A stretch of 40,696 bases of DNA from an uncultured bacterium (GTDB taxonomy: Bacteria > Patescibacteriota > Minisyncoccia > Phycocordibacterales > UBA2100). Under the pieces are notes generated by a model. That model searched no databases and was not told where the DNA came from. It worked only from the letters and a program-made list of their open reading frames with translations. Location: the NCBI GenBank assembly GCA_903824595.1, contig CAIJXH010000004.1, positions 1 to 40,696 on the forward strand, read 5' to 3'. Positions 16,204-24,385 of the stretch are shown piece by piece. Position 1 is the stretch's first letter, and each line of letters opens with the position of its first letter. Position numbers and translations under genes: made by a program.

Positions 16204-17622
16204 ATGATGTTGCACAAACAAACCGCACTCGCGATTGTGAGCATGCTGATTCCTCTCACTCCTGCATACGGGCTCGTCACCGCGGTATCAAACGGCGCCC
16301 CCACGTTTTCCAATCTTACAAGCCTTACCAATCCCACACAATGTAATTCTCTGTTCGGACTTCCAACCGACACGATACAAATGCCCGCAGATAGAGCGGT
16401 CATGAACACTAATGCCTGCGCCGCATACCAGTATCTCATAACAAAATATCCGACTCCGGGAGATTGTGCTCGTATCGGTTTACGTAACCCACGCATACAA
16501 GGCATTACCAGCCTCAATACCGATTTTGCGATTCGCCTCGCCCAATTGATGTCCGCCGCAGAATTCGCAGGATATCCTCTCCGCATCACATCCGCATATA
16601 GGACAGCAGGTCCAAAAGGAGGACAGGCGTGTGCAAATCCATCGGCACCTAATTCAAAACACACGAAAGGACTCGCCGTCGATCTTGCATTCCCGGGAGG
16701 CGGCACCAACTACGATTGCTCATCTGACGGATATCGGTGGGTCTATGCGAATGCGCCGCGCTATTCCCTCGCACTCTATAGTCAAAATCACACAAGATAC
16801 CTCAAGGGAGAATGTAATCATATTGAATATACAGGCATAACCGCATCGGCAACAGGACCAGGCGCAGCCGACACATCAGCACCTGACGAAGAGGATACCG
16901 ATACTTCAGAACCGCCAAACTCCAAAGAACAGCGCGTCATTCTCATTTCAGCTCCCGACACCAATCAGCAAAGCAACAGCTCGCTGTTTAGTGTCCTCAA
17001 ATCACTCTTTTCTGGATCGCAACAAAATTCATCTCGACAGAATCAAAACCAGACTATTCCAACTATTCAGCCGTCCGCATCATCGCCGCAACAACAATCA
17101 ATCAGCTCCCCTGCTCAAACAATCACACAACCCACTACACAACAAACCACAAATCAAACACCACGCGACGAGCAGTCAATCAATCAAACCAGCACATCGA
17201 CACATACCTCCGCGTCTTCCACGATAGCCGATCTCATACGCGCGCTCGCCGAACCAACAAGCACAACCCCGACCAGCTCAACACCAACGGTCGTACACCA
17301 ATTCATACCCGCGACCATCATCACGCTGTATCCGCATCAAACACCCACGTCAACAGACCAACGCAACGCACCACCCACACCGAGATCTTTCACCTCTCCC
17401 GACCTCGGTGACATAACGCCAGTCACCTATACGCCTGGTCAAATTCCCCTGTTTCAAACGGCGCTTCTCAATCTAAAAGACAGGCTGCTTGGCATTCTCG
17501 ATCGACTCAATCCATTTGCATCAACCACATCTGGAGATGCGTCGCAAGATACAGCCACATCGTCCAACTCAATCACGATCTATGATGCATCCTCTACAGC
17601 TTCCGATGCTGGCTCGGAATAG
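16204..17622 (+). CDS. Secreted M15-family (VanY-like) D-alanyl-D-alanine carboxypeptidase with long low-complexity tail
   Basis: 472 residues. Signal peptide of about 23 residues (LAIVSMLIPLTPAYG). Catalytic domain about 40-215: ITSAYRTAGPKGG, SKHTKGLAVDLAF (His and Asp of the HxxGxAxD zinc motif, near 153-160) and CNHIEYT near 205 supplying the second His. Several Cys could form disulfides. From about 220 to the end the sequence is Ser/Thr/Gln/Pro-rich (for example TSTTPTSSTPT), probably an extended, wall-spanning tail. It trims peptidoglycan stem peptides. ATG ATG occurs at 16204 and 16207; the first fits the promoter spacing. Confidence 0.85.
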   Translation: MMLHKQTALAIVSMLIPLTPAYGLVTAVSNGAPTFSNLTSLTNPTQCNSLFGLPTDTIQMPADRAVMNTNACAAYQYLITKYPTPGDCARIGLRNPRIQGITSLNTDFAIRLAQLMSAAEFAGYPLRITSAYRTAGPKGGQACANPSAPNSKHTKGLAVDLAFPGGGTNYDCSSDGYRWVYANAPRYSLALYSQNHTRYLKGECNHIEYTGITASATGPGAADTSAPDEEDTDTSEPPNSKEQRVILISAPDTNQQSNSSLFSVLKSLFSGSQQNSSRQNQNQTIPTIQPSASSPQQQSISSPAQTITQPTTQQTTNQTPRDEQSINQTSTSTHTSASSTIADLIRALAEPTSTTPTSSTPTVVHQFIPATIITLYPHQTPTSTDQRNAPPTPRSFTSPDLGDITPVTYTPGQIPLFQTALLNLKDRLLGILDRLNPFASTTSGDASQDTATSSNSITIYDASSTASDAGSE

Positions 17623-17653
17623 CCGCGATGTGGAGCTGAAGAATGATATGTGA

Positions 17654-17659
17654 TATAGT
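17654..17659 (+). promoter_or_regulatory. Extended -10 box of the infC-rpmI-rplT operon
   Basis: TGA-TATAGT ends 10 bases before the ATG at 17670. No long leader, so no classic L20 autoregulatory site upstream of infC is visible. Confidence 0.55.
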
Positions 17660-17669
17660 CAATTTACAA

Positions 17670-18287
17670 ATGGGATTCACGAAATACACATCGCAAGCAG
17701 AGAAAGAGCGTATCAGAATGAATGAGGGTATCCATGCGCGCGAGGTGCGCGTCATTGGTCCAGAGGGACAAAATTTTGGCGTCATGGCAACGCGCGACGC
17801 ATGTGTGAAAGCTCAAGAATACGGACTCGATCTTATCGAAATATCCCCCAACGCCAATCCTCCCGTTGCCAAGATCACCGATTACGGCAAGTTCAAATAT
17901 GAACAAAAGAAAAAAGAAAAGGAGGTGAAGGCCAAATCGCACGTAACCGAGACAAAAGTAACCCAGGTCAAGATTGGCACTTCCGAACGCGACATGCATA
18001 TCAAGGCTTCAAAAGCCGCGTCATGGCTGCGTGAAGGACATCGCGTCAAGGTCGATCTGTTCCTTTGGGGGCGCTACAAATACATGGAGTTTGAGTTCCT
18101 GAAAGAACGACTCGAGCGCTTTCTTGCGCTCATACCCGAGAGCTATAAAGTAGCCGAATCCATTCAGAAGGGTCCGAAAGGTCTCGCCGTGTCTATTGAG
18201 CGCGATCCGTCGAAAAAACCCCCAAAACCGATCACCCAGACATCCCTACCCACCGACGAAACGCTCGGGGTTGCGAAAACTGCTTGA
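17670..18287 (+). CDS. infC: Translation initiation factor IF-3
   Basis: 205 residues. N-terminal domain: RMNEGIHAREVRVIGPEGQ, followed by GLDLIEISPNANPPVAKITDYGKFKYEQ, the most conserved IF3 stretch. C-terminal domain: QVKIGTSERDMHIKASKA, GHRVKVDLFLWGR. A Pro/Lys/Thr-rich C-terminal tail of about 25 residues extends past the usual end. IF3 binds the 30S subunit and checks initiation. It uses ATG here rather than the rare start codon seen in many bacteria; an internal ATG at 17718 (MNEGIHAREV) is an alternative. First gene of infC-rpmI-rplT. Confidence 0.96.
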   Translation: MGFTKYTSQAEKERIRMNEGIHAREVRVIGPEGQNFGVMATRDACVKAQEYGLDLIEISPNANPPVAKITDYGKFKYEQKKKEKEVKAKSHVTETKVTQVKIGTSERDMHIKASKAASWLREGHRVKVDLFLWGRYKYMEFEFLKERLERFLALIPESYKVAESIQKGPKGLAVSIERDPSKKPPKPITQTSLPTDETLGVAKTA

Positions 18288-18313
18288 ATCTGGCAGAATA
18301 GCCCGACGCTCGT

Positions 18314-18493
18314 ATGAAAACAAACAAATCGTATTCCAAGCGCCTGCGCGTCACTCGTCGTGGCAAGATTGTCGCGCGAGTTCCAGGTCACAATCATTTC
18401 AATGCAAAAGAGTCTGGCTCTGGTCGCATGCGCCGCCGCCGCCAGAGTTCTATTCACATGAACGCTTCCGACCGAAGCCGTTTCCTCGCATAA
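18314..18493 (+). CDS. rpmI: 50S ribosomal protein L35
   Basis: 59 residues. MKTNKSYSKRLRVTRRGKIV, then GHNHFNAKES and RRRRQSS are the L35 pattern (K-T-x-x-x-x-KR-x-x-x-T-x-x-G-K and the HN-x-x-x-K motif). It lies between infC and rplT in the standard order, 4 bases before rplT. Slightly shorter than the usual 64-66 residues. Confidence 0.93.
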   Translation: MKTNKSYSKRLRVTRRGKIVARVPGHNHFNAKESGSGRMRRRRQSSIHMNASDRSRFLA

Positions 18494-18497
18494 TTCT

Positions 18498-18842
18498 ATG
18501 GCACGCGTCAAACGAGGAACAACAAAGCTGAAGCGTCGCAAGAATGTCTTGGCACAAACAAAGGGATATCGCTTCAATCGCGCCAACAAAGAACGCACCG
18601 CAAAAGAAGCGATATTTCATGCGGGCGCACATGCGTTCCGTCATCGTCGGGCGAAAAAGCGTGATTTCCGCACCCTCTGGGCACTCCGGATCAATGCAGC
18701 TGCTCGTCCTCTTGGCTTTTCATACTCCAAACTCATCGGGTCACTCAAAAAAGCCAGCATCGCGCTCGACCGCAAATCCCTCGCCGCCCTTGCCAAGGAT
18801 CACCCCGAAACATTTGAGCGCTTGCTCAAGCAGCTCGCCTAA
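18498..18842 (+). CDS. rplT: 50S ribosomal protein L20
   Basis: 114 residues. MARVKRGTTKLKRRKNVLAQTKGYR, then ANKERTAKEAIFHAGAHAFRHRRAKKRDFRTLW-type conserved helices, and INAAARPLGFSYSKLIGSL. L20 is an early assembly protein binding 23S rRNA. Last gene of the infC operon; 69 bases later the SLOG gene ends on the other strand, and I see no clear terminator between them. Confidence 0.96.
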   Translation: MARVKRGTTKLKRRKNVLAQTKGYRFNRANKERTAKEAIFHAGAHAFRHRRAKKRDFRTLWALRINAAARPLGFSYSKLIGSLKKASIALDRKSLAALAKDHPETFERLLKQLA

Positions 18843-18911
18843 ACCCTCGCGCGAAAACCCCTCGCCCGCAGATTGGTACATTGAGCGATGCTTTCCTGAC
18901 CGAAATCAGTA

Positions 18912-19598
18912 TTACAAAATATACTCCGCTCCTTTACCGCTAGGATCCCACTCGTGGTTGTTGTATATCAACATCGTTTCTTCGCGAATTTTGTGTGCCA
19001 TCTCGATCAGACGCTCTACAAGAGCTTTCGGGTCTGAATCAAAAATAATCCGATCGTTCGTCCGATGTGCAGAATCAATCACGCGTCGCAAAATCTCATC
19101 CGTCTCCCACGAGCCTTCAAGTATTCCGATGGGGATATGTCCCTCAAATGCAACAGAAAATTCATTGAGCGTACCCACTCTTCCACACCCAATAACGATT
19201 GCATCAGAAGCACGCACCAAAAGTAAGTCTCGCCCCGTGTATCCAAATCCCGTATAAATAACCACATCCATGTACTCGAGCGGCAGTTTGTATACTTCCA
19301 CATGTTCGCGCTCACTGGAAGCAGGCGAAATCCCTATGGAAAATCCCGACTCATCTTTCGCCCCCATCGCCGCATAAAATGGGAACCCTGTCGTCGCCCC
19401 CGTTGTGATAATCGCACCTTGTTGCGCGATCTCACGACCAACCTCTTTTGCCTTCTCGAATGCATCAAGCCCGCAATGTCCCGTGTCAGCAGCACCAGAA
19501 ACACATATTTTTACGACACCGTATCCACTTCGAAATCTGGTTAGGTGCTTTGGCGGAACCGTATGAGCAGGATGTATTGTTCGTCGCGACAATGACAT
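18912..19598 (-). CDS. SLOG/LOG-family nucleotide-binding protein (TIGR00725-like)
   Basis: 228 residues from ATG 19598. Rossmann-like fold: VKICVSGAADTG at the start, GAIITTGATTGFPFYAAMGAKD, and IVIGCGRVGTLNEFSVAF, which corresponds to the GGxGTxxE nucleotide-binding loop. LOG proteins include lysine decarboxylase-like cytokinin phosphoribohydrolases, and SLOG domains also sense nucleotides; which applies is not clear. An upstream extension to 19760 is open but runs through a terminator and ncRNA; the TGG-TATACT box 7 bases before 19598 supports the shorter form. Convergent with rplT. Confidence 0.8.
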   Translation of the reverse strand: MSLSRRTIHPAHTVPPKHLTRFRSGYGVVKICVSGAADTGHCGLDAFEKAKEVGREIAQQGAIITTGATTGFPFYAAMGAKDESGFSIGISPASSEREHVEVYKLPLEYMDVVIYTGFGYTGRDLLLVRASDAIVIGCGRVGTLNEFSVAFEGHIPIGILEGSWETDEILRRVIDSAHRTNDRIIFDSDPKALVERLIEMAHKIREETMLIYNNHEWDPSGKGAEYIL

Positions 19599-19605
19599 AT
19601 GAAGA

Positions 19606-19611
19606 AGTATA
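19606..19611 (-). promoter_or_regulatory. Extended -10 box of the SLOG gene
   Basis: TGG-TATACT, 7 bases before the ATG at 19598 and downstream of the terminator at 19643-19680. Confidence 0.65.
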
Positions 19612-19642
19612 CCATCTATTTGGACCACCATTTCCATAATAG

Positions 19643-19680
19643 GCGCCGAAAAAACCGCCCTCGGGCGGTTTTTTCGGCGC
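19643..19680. terminator. Strong bidirectional intrinsic terminator
   Basis: A perfect 18-base stem (starting GCGCCGAAAAAACCGCCC) around TC. The inner part is a GC-rich hairpin CCGCCC/GGGCGG followed by six T on either strand, so it can stop transcription both ways. On the minus strand it closes the ncRNA and any ndk read-through. Confidence 0.9.
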
Positions 19681-19797
19681 GGCTGGTACGGCAGGCCTGG
19701 ACTGGAAAACCAGGTGGGTTGCCGCAGTGTCAGCACCACGGTGCCGCACGATATGAGCATCCCTATAATCTACCAAGCAGGTTTTAGTACCGGCCGC
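19643..19797 (-). ncRNA. Probable structured noncoding RNA of unknown class
   Basis: On the minus strand a TGC-TATACT box (19810-19805) with TTTGCA 16 bases upstream starts RNA near 19797. The first 11 bases, GCGGCCGGTAC (19797-19787), pair with the complement segment GTACCAGCCGC ending near 19679, with one C-A mismatch. Between them are CTGC/GTAG, GCAC/GTGC and CTGG-TTTT-CCAG hairpins, and an alternative AAAACC/GGTTTT pairing. The RNA ends at the strong terminator. No ORF of note is inside. It does not carry the SRP GGAAG core and I match it to no family I know. Confidence 0.65.
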
Positions 19798-19804
19798 TAC
19801 AGAA

Positions 19805-19810
19805 AGTATA
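19805..19810 (-). promoter_or_regulatory. Promoter of the ncRNA
   Basis: TGC-TATACT on the minus strand with a -35-like TTTGCA at 19832-19827 (spacer 16). The predicted start falls 7-8 bases on, exactly at the foot of the closing helix. Confidence 0.6.
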
Positions 19811-19842
19811 GCACCACAGAAATAAATGCAAACTCTCCCGCA

Positions 19843-20445
19843 TTACTCCAAAATTCCGTCGAGGTTTACGTCGTAGAGAATACCCTCCTGCACTGTCTTG
19901 TAGGAAATCTTTTCTTTTTCGGAGAACCAGAGTGGAATCTCGCGATTGGCTTCGGCGACGTTTTCGGAGCAGTGGATAAGGTTGCGCACCGCACGATCGT
20001 CGATCGCCGCAATCGCGTACGAATCGAGCGTGAGATCGCCGCGGATAGTGCCCACATCAGACGTAGTCGGCTCCGTCGTACCTACGAGCTTGACCACGAC
20101 CGCCGCCGCCTGATTACCCTCAAGCACCATCATCACCACAGGACCAGCAGTCATGAATTTCACGAGCGCGCGGATGATGTCTTTGCCGTACTCGATCGCC
20201 TGTTTGTCGGCGCTCATGCCGGCAGCTTTGCGATCTTCTATAATGCGTGCGCCTTTCTTTTCAAACCACGCATCGTCTTTGTTGTAATGTTTCCAGAGCA
20301 CCGCCTCCTCCGCCATGCCAAATTTCATCGCGACAATTTTGAGCCCTGCGCGTTCAAACCTTTTGATAATTTCCCCCACCAACCCGCGCTGAATACCGTC
20401 GGGCTTGATAATGACGAGCGTACGCTCTTGTTTAGGATGTTGCAT
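19843..20445 (-). CDS. ndk: Nucleoside diphosphate kinase
   Basis: 200 residues against about 140-150 normally. Family motifs: ERTLVIIKPDGIQRGLVGEII at the start, MTAGPVVMMVLEGNQAA, the LVGTTEPTTSDVGTIRGD segment and the active-site histidine in NLIHCSENVAEANREI. The extra length is an insertion of about 25-30 residues around 55-85 (FEKKGARIIEDRKAAGMSADK) and a C-terminal extension. Longer NDKs with an insertion at this point occur in some archaea and compact bacteria. It equilibrates NTP pools. Downstream of the large ATPase by 12 bases. Confidence 0.93.
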   Translation of the reverse strand: MQHPKQERTLVIIKPDGIQRGLVGEIIKRFERAGLKIVAMKFGMAEEAVLWKHYNKDDAWFEKKGARIIEDRKAAGMSADKQAIEYGKDIIRALVKFMTAGPVVMMVLEGNQAAAVVVKLVGTTEPTTSDVGTIRGDLTLDSYAIAAIDDRAVRNLIHCSENVAEANREIPLWFSEKEKISYKTVQEGILYDVNLDGILE

Positions 20446-20457
20446 GGCAGTAGGATA

Positions 20458-23235
20458 TCACATCACATCCGACGAGCCAAACTTCGCCCGCATTTCTGCC
20501 TCCACCTCTTCCCTGTCTCTACCGTATGTGCGATACGAAAGTTCCTTGAGTGCCGCAACTTGTTCAAGATTGAACGGTGGCAAATTGACGGTCTGGATGG
20601 AGAATGGGCGCGCGGGAACGCCGTTTACAAGAAGCGATAGCACGGCGTGACGATTCGGGAGATTTTCAAGATCTGACGCACTAAACGTTGGCTCGAATTG
20701 CTTCGCAAGAAATTCCGCGTCGGTCGTACCCACACGAAACGCCGCCTTTGTGCCCACGTTACCAACCACCGCGTCACGGATTTTCTCGTCGAGCTGGGCG
20801 ATGAACTGATGCGCGATCGTGAGAGAGAGTTTGTATTTACGAGCTTCGGAGAGAATGGTGCTGATCGATGGCGTGGCAAAGTTTTGAAACTCGTCGATGT
20901 AGAGATAGAAGGTCGGCAGCTCCGCGCGCGTGTCTACGCGCGAGAACGCCGCCTGCAAGAATTTGGACACGAGAATAAGACCGAGCAGCGACGTGTTGCG
21001 GTCGCCAAGCTTGCCTTTTGAAAGATTCGCCAGAAAAATCTTTTTGTCGTCCATGATGCGACGGAAGTCAAAGGCGGATTTCTCCTGCGAGACGACTGGA
21101 CGCATGATGTCGTTGGTGAGAAAGACATCGAATTTGGATGTGATGTATGGCGCGACGTTCTCCAGCGACGGATCACCCTGCGCTTGCTCGGCGATCTTGC
21201 GCCAAAATTGTACGATGATGGGATTTTTGCAGCGCGAGAGTTTCAGATTACGGAACGCGGGATCGGCGAAGACGCGAGGAATCTCGACAAACGTCGAGCC
21301 AGATTCAGGATCTTCCACCACGAGCTGCACGGCGTTGCGATAATATTGCTCGAACATCGGTCCGAATGCTTCTGGTACATCAGCGTAGAGCTTGCGGAAA
21401 ATACCATACACCTCATCCACGACAAACGTCTTCATTTCTGGTTTTGCTGGATCATACTCGAGCATGTTGAGGCCCATCGGACGCGCGGTGTATGCGGGAT
21501 CGAAATAGATGACATCGTTCATGCGCTCCGGCGGAATAGCGGCAAGAATGTCTTCGATGTCGGTGCCGTGCGGGTCGATGTAGGCGACACCATCACCGTT
21601 CTTTATATCTTGAATGATGAGATTTTTTAGAAGACCTGTTTTCCCCGTGCCCGTCTGTCCAATCACATACGCGTGACGCAAGCGATCGGCTGGACTGAAA
21701 TACACTGATCGCTCCTCAGCTCCGTAACGATTGACGCCAATCGTGATTCCCTCGCCCGGTATATCAATCGGCGCAGGAGCTTGCTTGGTAAATGACCGCC
21801 TAAGCTCACGCGACGTCGTTACGCGTTCAGCAGTGAAATGATACATGGAGGTTATCTCTGCAAGAGAAAGTGGTATTGCATACGAATGATCGAATAACCG
21901 AAATGTGAAATCACGTATAAACGCATTTCTGTTCCACGAAGATATGTGCTTGAACAAGAGCCGATTGCCGCGAGGATCATCGAACTGACTAAATGGCGCC
22001 GTCAGATTTTCAAGAATATCGTCTGCTCGCGCTTGCGTGGGAGCTGACGCAACGAGACGAATGATTGCGGGCGCAACGCGACTCTTTATTTTCCGACCGA
22101 TCTCTTCGGTAACCACCTGATCTGATTGTTTGCGAAACGCACGCTCCTTCTCTTCTTTCAACTGATCTTCACTCTTGAAAAAAGTATGTGCAAGATCATA
22201 CAGTACTTCTCCAAACACACTTTCAGGCACTCCGAGCGCATGATGGAGAGATTTACCCGCTTCAAGACGACGCAACATTTTCTTGTAGTGCCTGTTGTAC
22301 CGATCTCCCTCGTTCCCCACAATAATCTGCAGCGCCGCACCTTCTCCATGCTTGGCGATTTTTGCAAACGACGCCAACAGCACATTCATCGGATCGTGTT
22401 CGAATTGATCGGGAGTCTTGAGCGGATACGCAGGCGTCTCCGAAAGACTTCCGTATGCCGCAGCACACACCCCCTCATAACTAAATACATTGTAATCGCC
22501 ACGACTCTCTGATATGCGGGCATTTGGGAATACCGACGAAATGAGACGTTCGGTGAGATCTTTTTTACGATGCGGCACTCCAAGATACAAAGATGCGGAT
22601 TCCGTGCCTTCTGGCACTGCTATCTCGAGAGAAAATCCCTCATCAGCTCCCACGAGCGACATGAGACCCGCATATAATTGCTCCGATGATGAGAGAATGT
22701 CCTGTAAACGTTGTTGGCGACGATCTTCTTTGTTTCCGTCACTATGCGCTTGAGGATCTATCTCAAGAAGCACGGCATCAAGAGCGCGCCGCACGACCGC
22801 AGGTGATGCTGTTCCCTTTTCTGGCAAACCTTCGGCAATGTACCGTACAAGCACGCGATGGAAGTCGTCTTGCAAATGAGGATTGTGCATGCGCGCGCAT
22901 ACACTGAGTGCGTTTCTTATTCCTCGTTCCGCGACTATACGCAACAACTCATCCATTTGAGTATCATGGGCTTCTGGCTCGAGTTTTAGCGTATGACGAA
23001 TCAAATCGTGTTCGGGCAACACAAACGTTTCGTGCAAAATTTTCGCCTGCGGCTCTTCTGCATAACGATCAATCTCTCGTCGCGCAATTCGATCTGACTC
23101 AAAACGATTACCCTGCACTTCGAGACGAGCCTCTTTTTCGCGCACTCGTTCGCGCAAGTATACCAACTCCTCTTCTGGTGATTTGAATGCCCCAAGAGCA
23201 GTGTTCCGTTGCATCTCGATTCCATTCAGAGACAT
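20458..23235 (-). CDS. Large TraD/VirB4-like ATPase (DUF87/TraG type IV secretion-related)
   Basis: 925 residues. The N-terminal ~500 residues are of no family I can name, with an early coiled-coil stretch (YLRERVREKEARLEVQ). The C-terminal motor has Walker A GQTGTGKTGLLKNLI near 530, followed by YIDPHGTDIEDIL, Walker B FYLYIDEFQNF near 780 and AHQFIAQLDEKIRDAVVGN, the layout of TraD/TraG coupling proteins and DUF87 ATPases. No membrane helix is evident. Such genes recur in CPR genomes and could drive DNA or pilus-linked export; no other secretion genes are adjacent. A TGC-TATAAT box lies 9 bases upstream. Confidence 0.8.
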   Translation of the reverse strand: MSLNGIEMQRNTALGAFKSPEEELVYLRERVREKEARLEVQGNRFESDRIARREIDRYAEEPQAKILHETFVLPEHDLIRHTLKLEPEAHDTQMDELLRIVAERGIRNALSVCARMHNPHLQDDFHRVLVRYIAEGLPEKGTASPAVVRRALDAVLLEIDPQAHSDGNKEDRRQQRLQDILSSSEQLYAGLMSLVGADEGFSLEIAVPEGTESASLYLGVPHRKKDLTERLISSVFPNARISESRGDYNVFSYEGVCAAAYGSLSETPAYPLKTPDQFEHDPMNVLLASFAKIAKHGEGAALQIIVGNEGDRYNRHYKKMLRRLEAGKSLHHALGVPESVFGEVLYDLAHTFFKSEDQLKEEKERAFRKQSDQVVTEEIGRKIKSRVAPAIIRLVASAPTQARADDILENLTAPFSQFDDPRGNRLLFKHISSWNRNAFIRDFTFRLFDHSYAIPLSLAEITSMYHFTAERVTTSRELRRSFTKQAPAPIDIPGEGITIGVNRYGAEERSVYFSPADRLRHAYVIGQTGTGKTGLLKNLIIQDIKNGDGVAYIDPHGTDIEDILAAIPPERMNDVIYFDPAYTARPMGLNMLEYDPAKPEMKTFVVDEVYGIFRKLYADVPEAFGPMFEQYYRNAVQLVVEDPESGSTFVEIPRVFADPAFRNLKLSRCKNPIIVQFWRKIAEQAQGDPSLENVAPYITSKFDVFLTNDIMRPVVSQEKSAFDFRRIMDDKKIFLANLSKGKLGDRNTSLLGLILVSKFLQAAFSRVDTRAELPTFYLYIDEFQNFATPSISTILSEARKYKLSLTIAHQFIAQLDEKIRDAVVGNVGTKAAFRVGTTDAEFLAKQFEPTFSASDLENLPNRHAVLSLLVNGVPARPFSIQTVNLPPFNLEQVAALKELSYRTYGRDREEVEAEMRAKFGSSDVM

Positions 23236-23244
23236 ACAAGGAGA

Positions 23245-23250
23245 ATTATA
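23245..23250 (-). promoter_or_regulatory. Extended -10 box of the large ATPase/ndk unit
   Basis: TGC-TATAAT, 9 bases before the ATG at 23235. Confidence 0.6.
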
Positions 23251-23297
23251 GCATCGCGCATACGAACACCACCCCTTGTCAGATCAATCCGCACAAA

Positions 23298-23329
23298 AAG
23301 AACCCGATGTCGCAAGACATCGGGTTCTT
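23298..23329 (-). terminator. Intrinsic terminator closing the rpsN-to-map operon
   Basis: A perfect 14-base stem (AAGAACCCGATGTC) with tetraloop GCAA on the plus strand (TTGC on minus). On the minus strand the stem is followed by TTTTTGTG. It lies 35 bases past the small membrane gene. Confidence 0.85.
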
Positions 23330-23364
23330 CGAAATGAGCATCTATTCTAAAACGAGCAACGTGC

Positions 23365-23622
23365 TTATTTATCCGTGAATACGGATATCTTCACTCTCTT
23401 ACAAATAATGTACATGATGATCCCGAGTACTATCACCCCAGAAATAAAAAATCCGATCGATATTTGAAACGCATATCGCGCCGCAAGCGCGATTACGCAA
23501 ACCAACATCGTGGGGAGAACGACATGACCATATTGCTCCATGCTCTTACTCCTAAGTCTCGAGAGAAGCACATCGCTTCTCATACCGAGCGAGATACTAT
23601 CCGTTTTCGCCATCACTGTCAA
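23365..23622 (-). CDS. Small membrane protein, unknown
   Basis: 85 residues from 23622; starts at 23613 or 23583 are also possible. Two hydrophobic helices (VVLPTMLVCVIALAARYAF and IGFFISGVIVLGIIMYIIC) and a basic C-terminus KRVKISVFTDK. The 5' end overlaps the 3' end of map by 26 bases, so it is co-transcribed with the ribosomal protein operon, and it is followed by a terminator. No known family recognised. Confidence 0.6.
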   Translation of the reverse strand: MTVMAKTDSISLGMRSDVLLSRLRSKSMEQYGHVVLPTMLVCVIALAARYAFQISIGFFISGVIVLGIIMYIICKRVKISVFTDK

Positions 23623-24385
23623 TCGTCAGAATCTCTGGACCTTTTTTGGTGATAAGGATGGTGTGTTCAAAATGCGCGGTATGTGAACGATCTCTCGTGC
23701 GATAGCCGTGTCCATCTTCCGCAACACAAAGCCCCCCATCTCCAAGCGCCATCATTGGCTCGATCGCAATAACCAAACCTTCCACAAGCGCCTCACCACT
23801 TCCTTGCGCGCCAAAATTGGGAACATACGGCAGCTCATGAACCTTCACGCCTACGCCATGCCCAGAAAGAGTGCGCGGAAACCCAAATCCATAGTGTTCA
23901 GCAACATGCTCCACCGCATGACCAATATCACCGATGGTATTACCCATGCGCGCGGCATCAATTCCTGCCGCAAGAGCCTCTTGAGTCCCTCGCACCAAAA
24001 TAACATCACTTTCTGCGCGCGGTTCCCCCGCTATAACCGTAACAGCATGATCGGTGAAATAACCGCCATGCTTGATTCCAAAATCGAGCTTTACTATATC
24101 GCCGTTCTGAATGACAACACCATTGGTTGCGGCAGGAGAATGTACAATCACCTCGTTCACCGACAGGCAAAGTCCTGACGGATACGGCTTATCACGATGA
24201 TGCGCTTTATATTGATAGAATGCCAACGCATCGCCGTCAGCGCTCACCAGAGCGCGCGCCTTCATCTCGAGATCGTACGCCGATATGCCAGGCGCAACCA
24301 TCTCGCTCAAGATGCGCACGTGACGCGCCAGACGTTTCCCCCCTTCTCGCAATGCGTCAATTTGTGCCTTCGTTGTTGCAATCAT
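23597..24385 (-). CDS. map: Methionine aminopeptidase, type I
   Basis: 262 residues. Metal ligands: Asp in KLDFGIKHGGYFTDHAVT (two Asp), His in LSGHGVGVKVHELP, Glu in AIEPMM and Glu in AHFEHTILIT; substrate His in PYPSGLCLSVNEVIVH. It removes the initiator Met from new proteins. The start ATG overlaps the adk stop (ATGA), showing translational coupling, and adk-map is the usual end of the spc operon. Confidence 0.96.
   Translation of the reverse strand: MIATTKAQIDALREGGKRLARHVRILSEMVAPGISAYDLEMKARALVSADGDALAFYQYKAHHRDKPYPSGLCLSVNEVIVHSPAATNGVVIQNGDIVKLDFGIKHGGYFTDHAVTVIAGEPRAESDVILVRGTQEALAAGIDAARMGNTIGDIGHAVEHVAEHYGFGFPRTLSGHGVGVKVHELPYVPNFGAQGSGEALVEGLVIAIEPMMALGDGGLCVAEDGHGYRTRDRSHTAHFEHTILITKKGPEILTIDSDGENG

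Noticed and set aside
19686-19740. Plus-strand stretch resembling the D arm and anticodon arm of tRNA-Ser(GGA)
   Set aside because: CTGGAAA looks like an anticodon loop, but the stem has an A-A mismatch and there is no T arm or matching acceptor. The region folds better as the minus-strand ncRNA.
19714-20640. 308-residue plus-strand ORF
   Set aside because: It lies opposite ndk and the large ATPase; composition is that of an antisense shadow.
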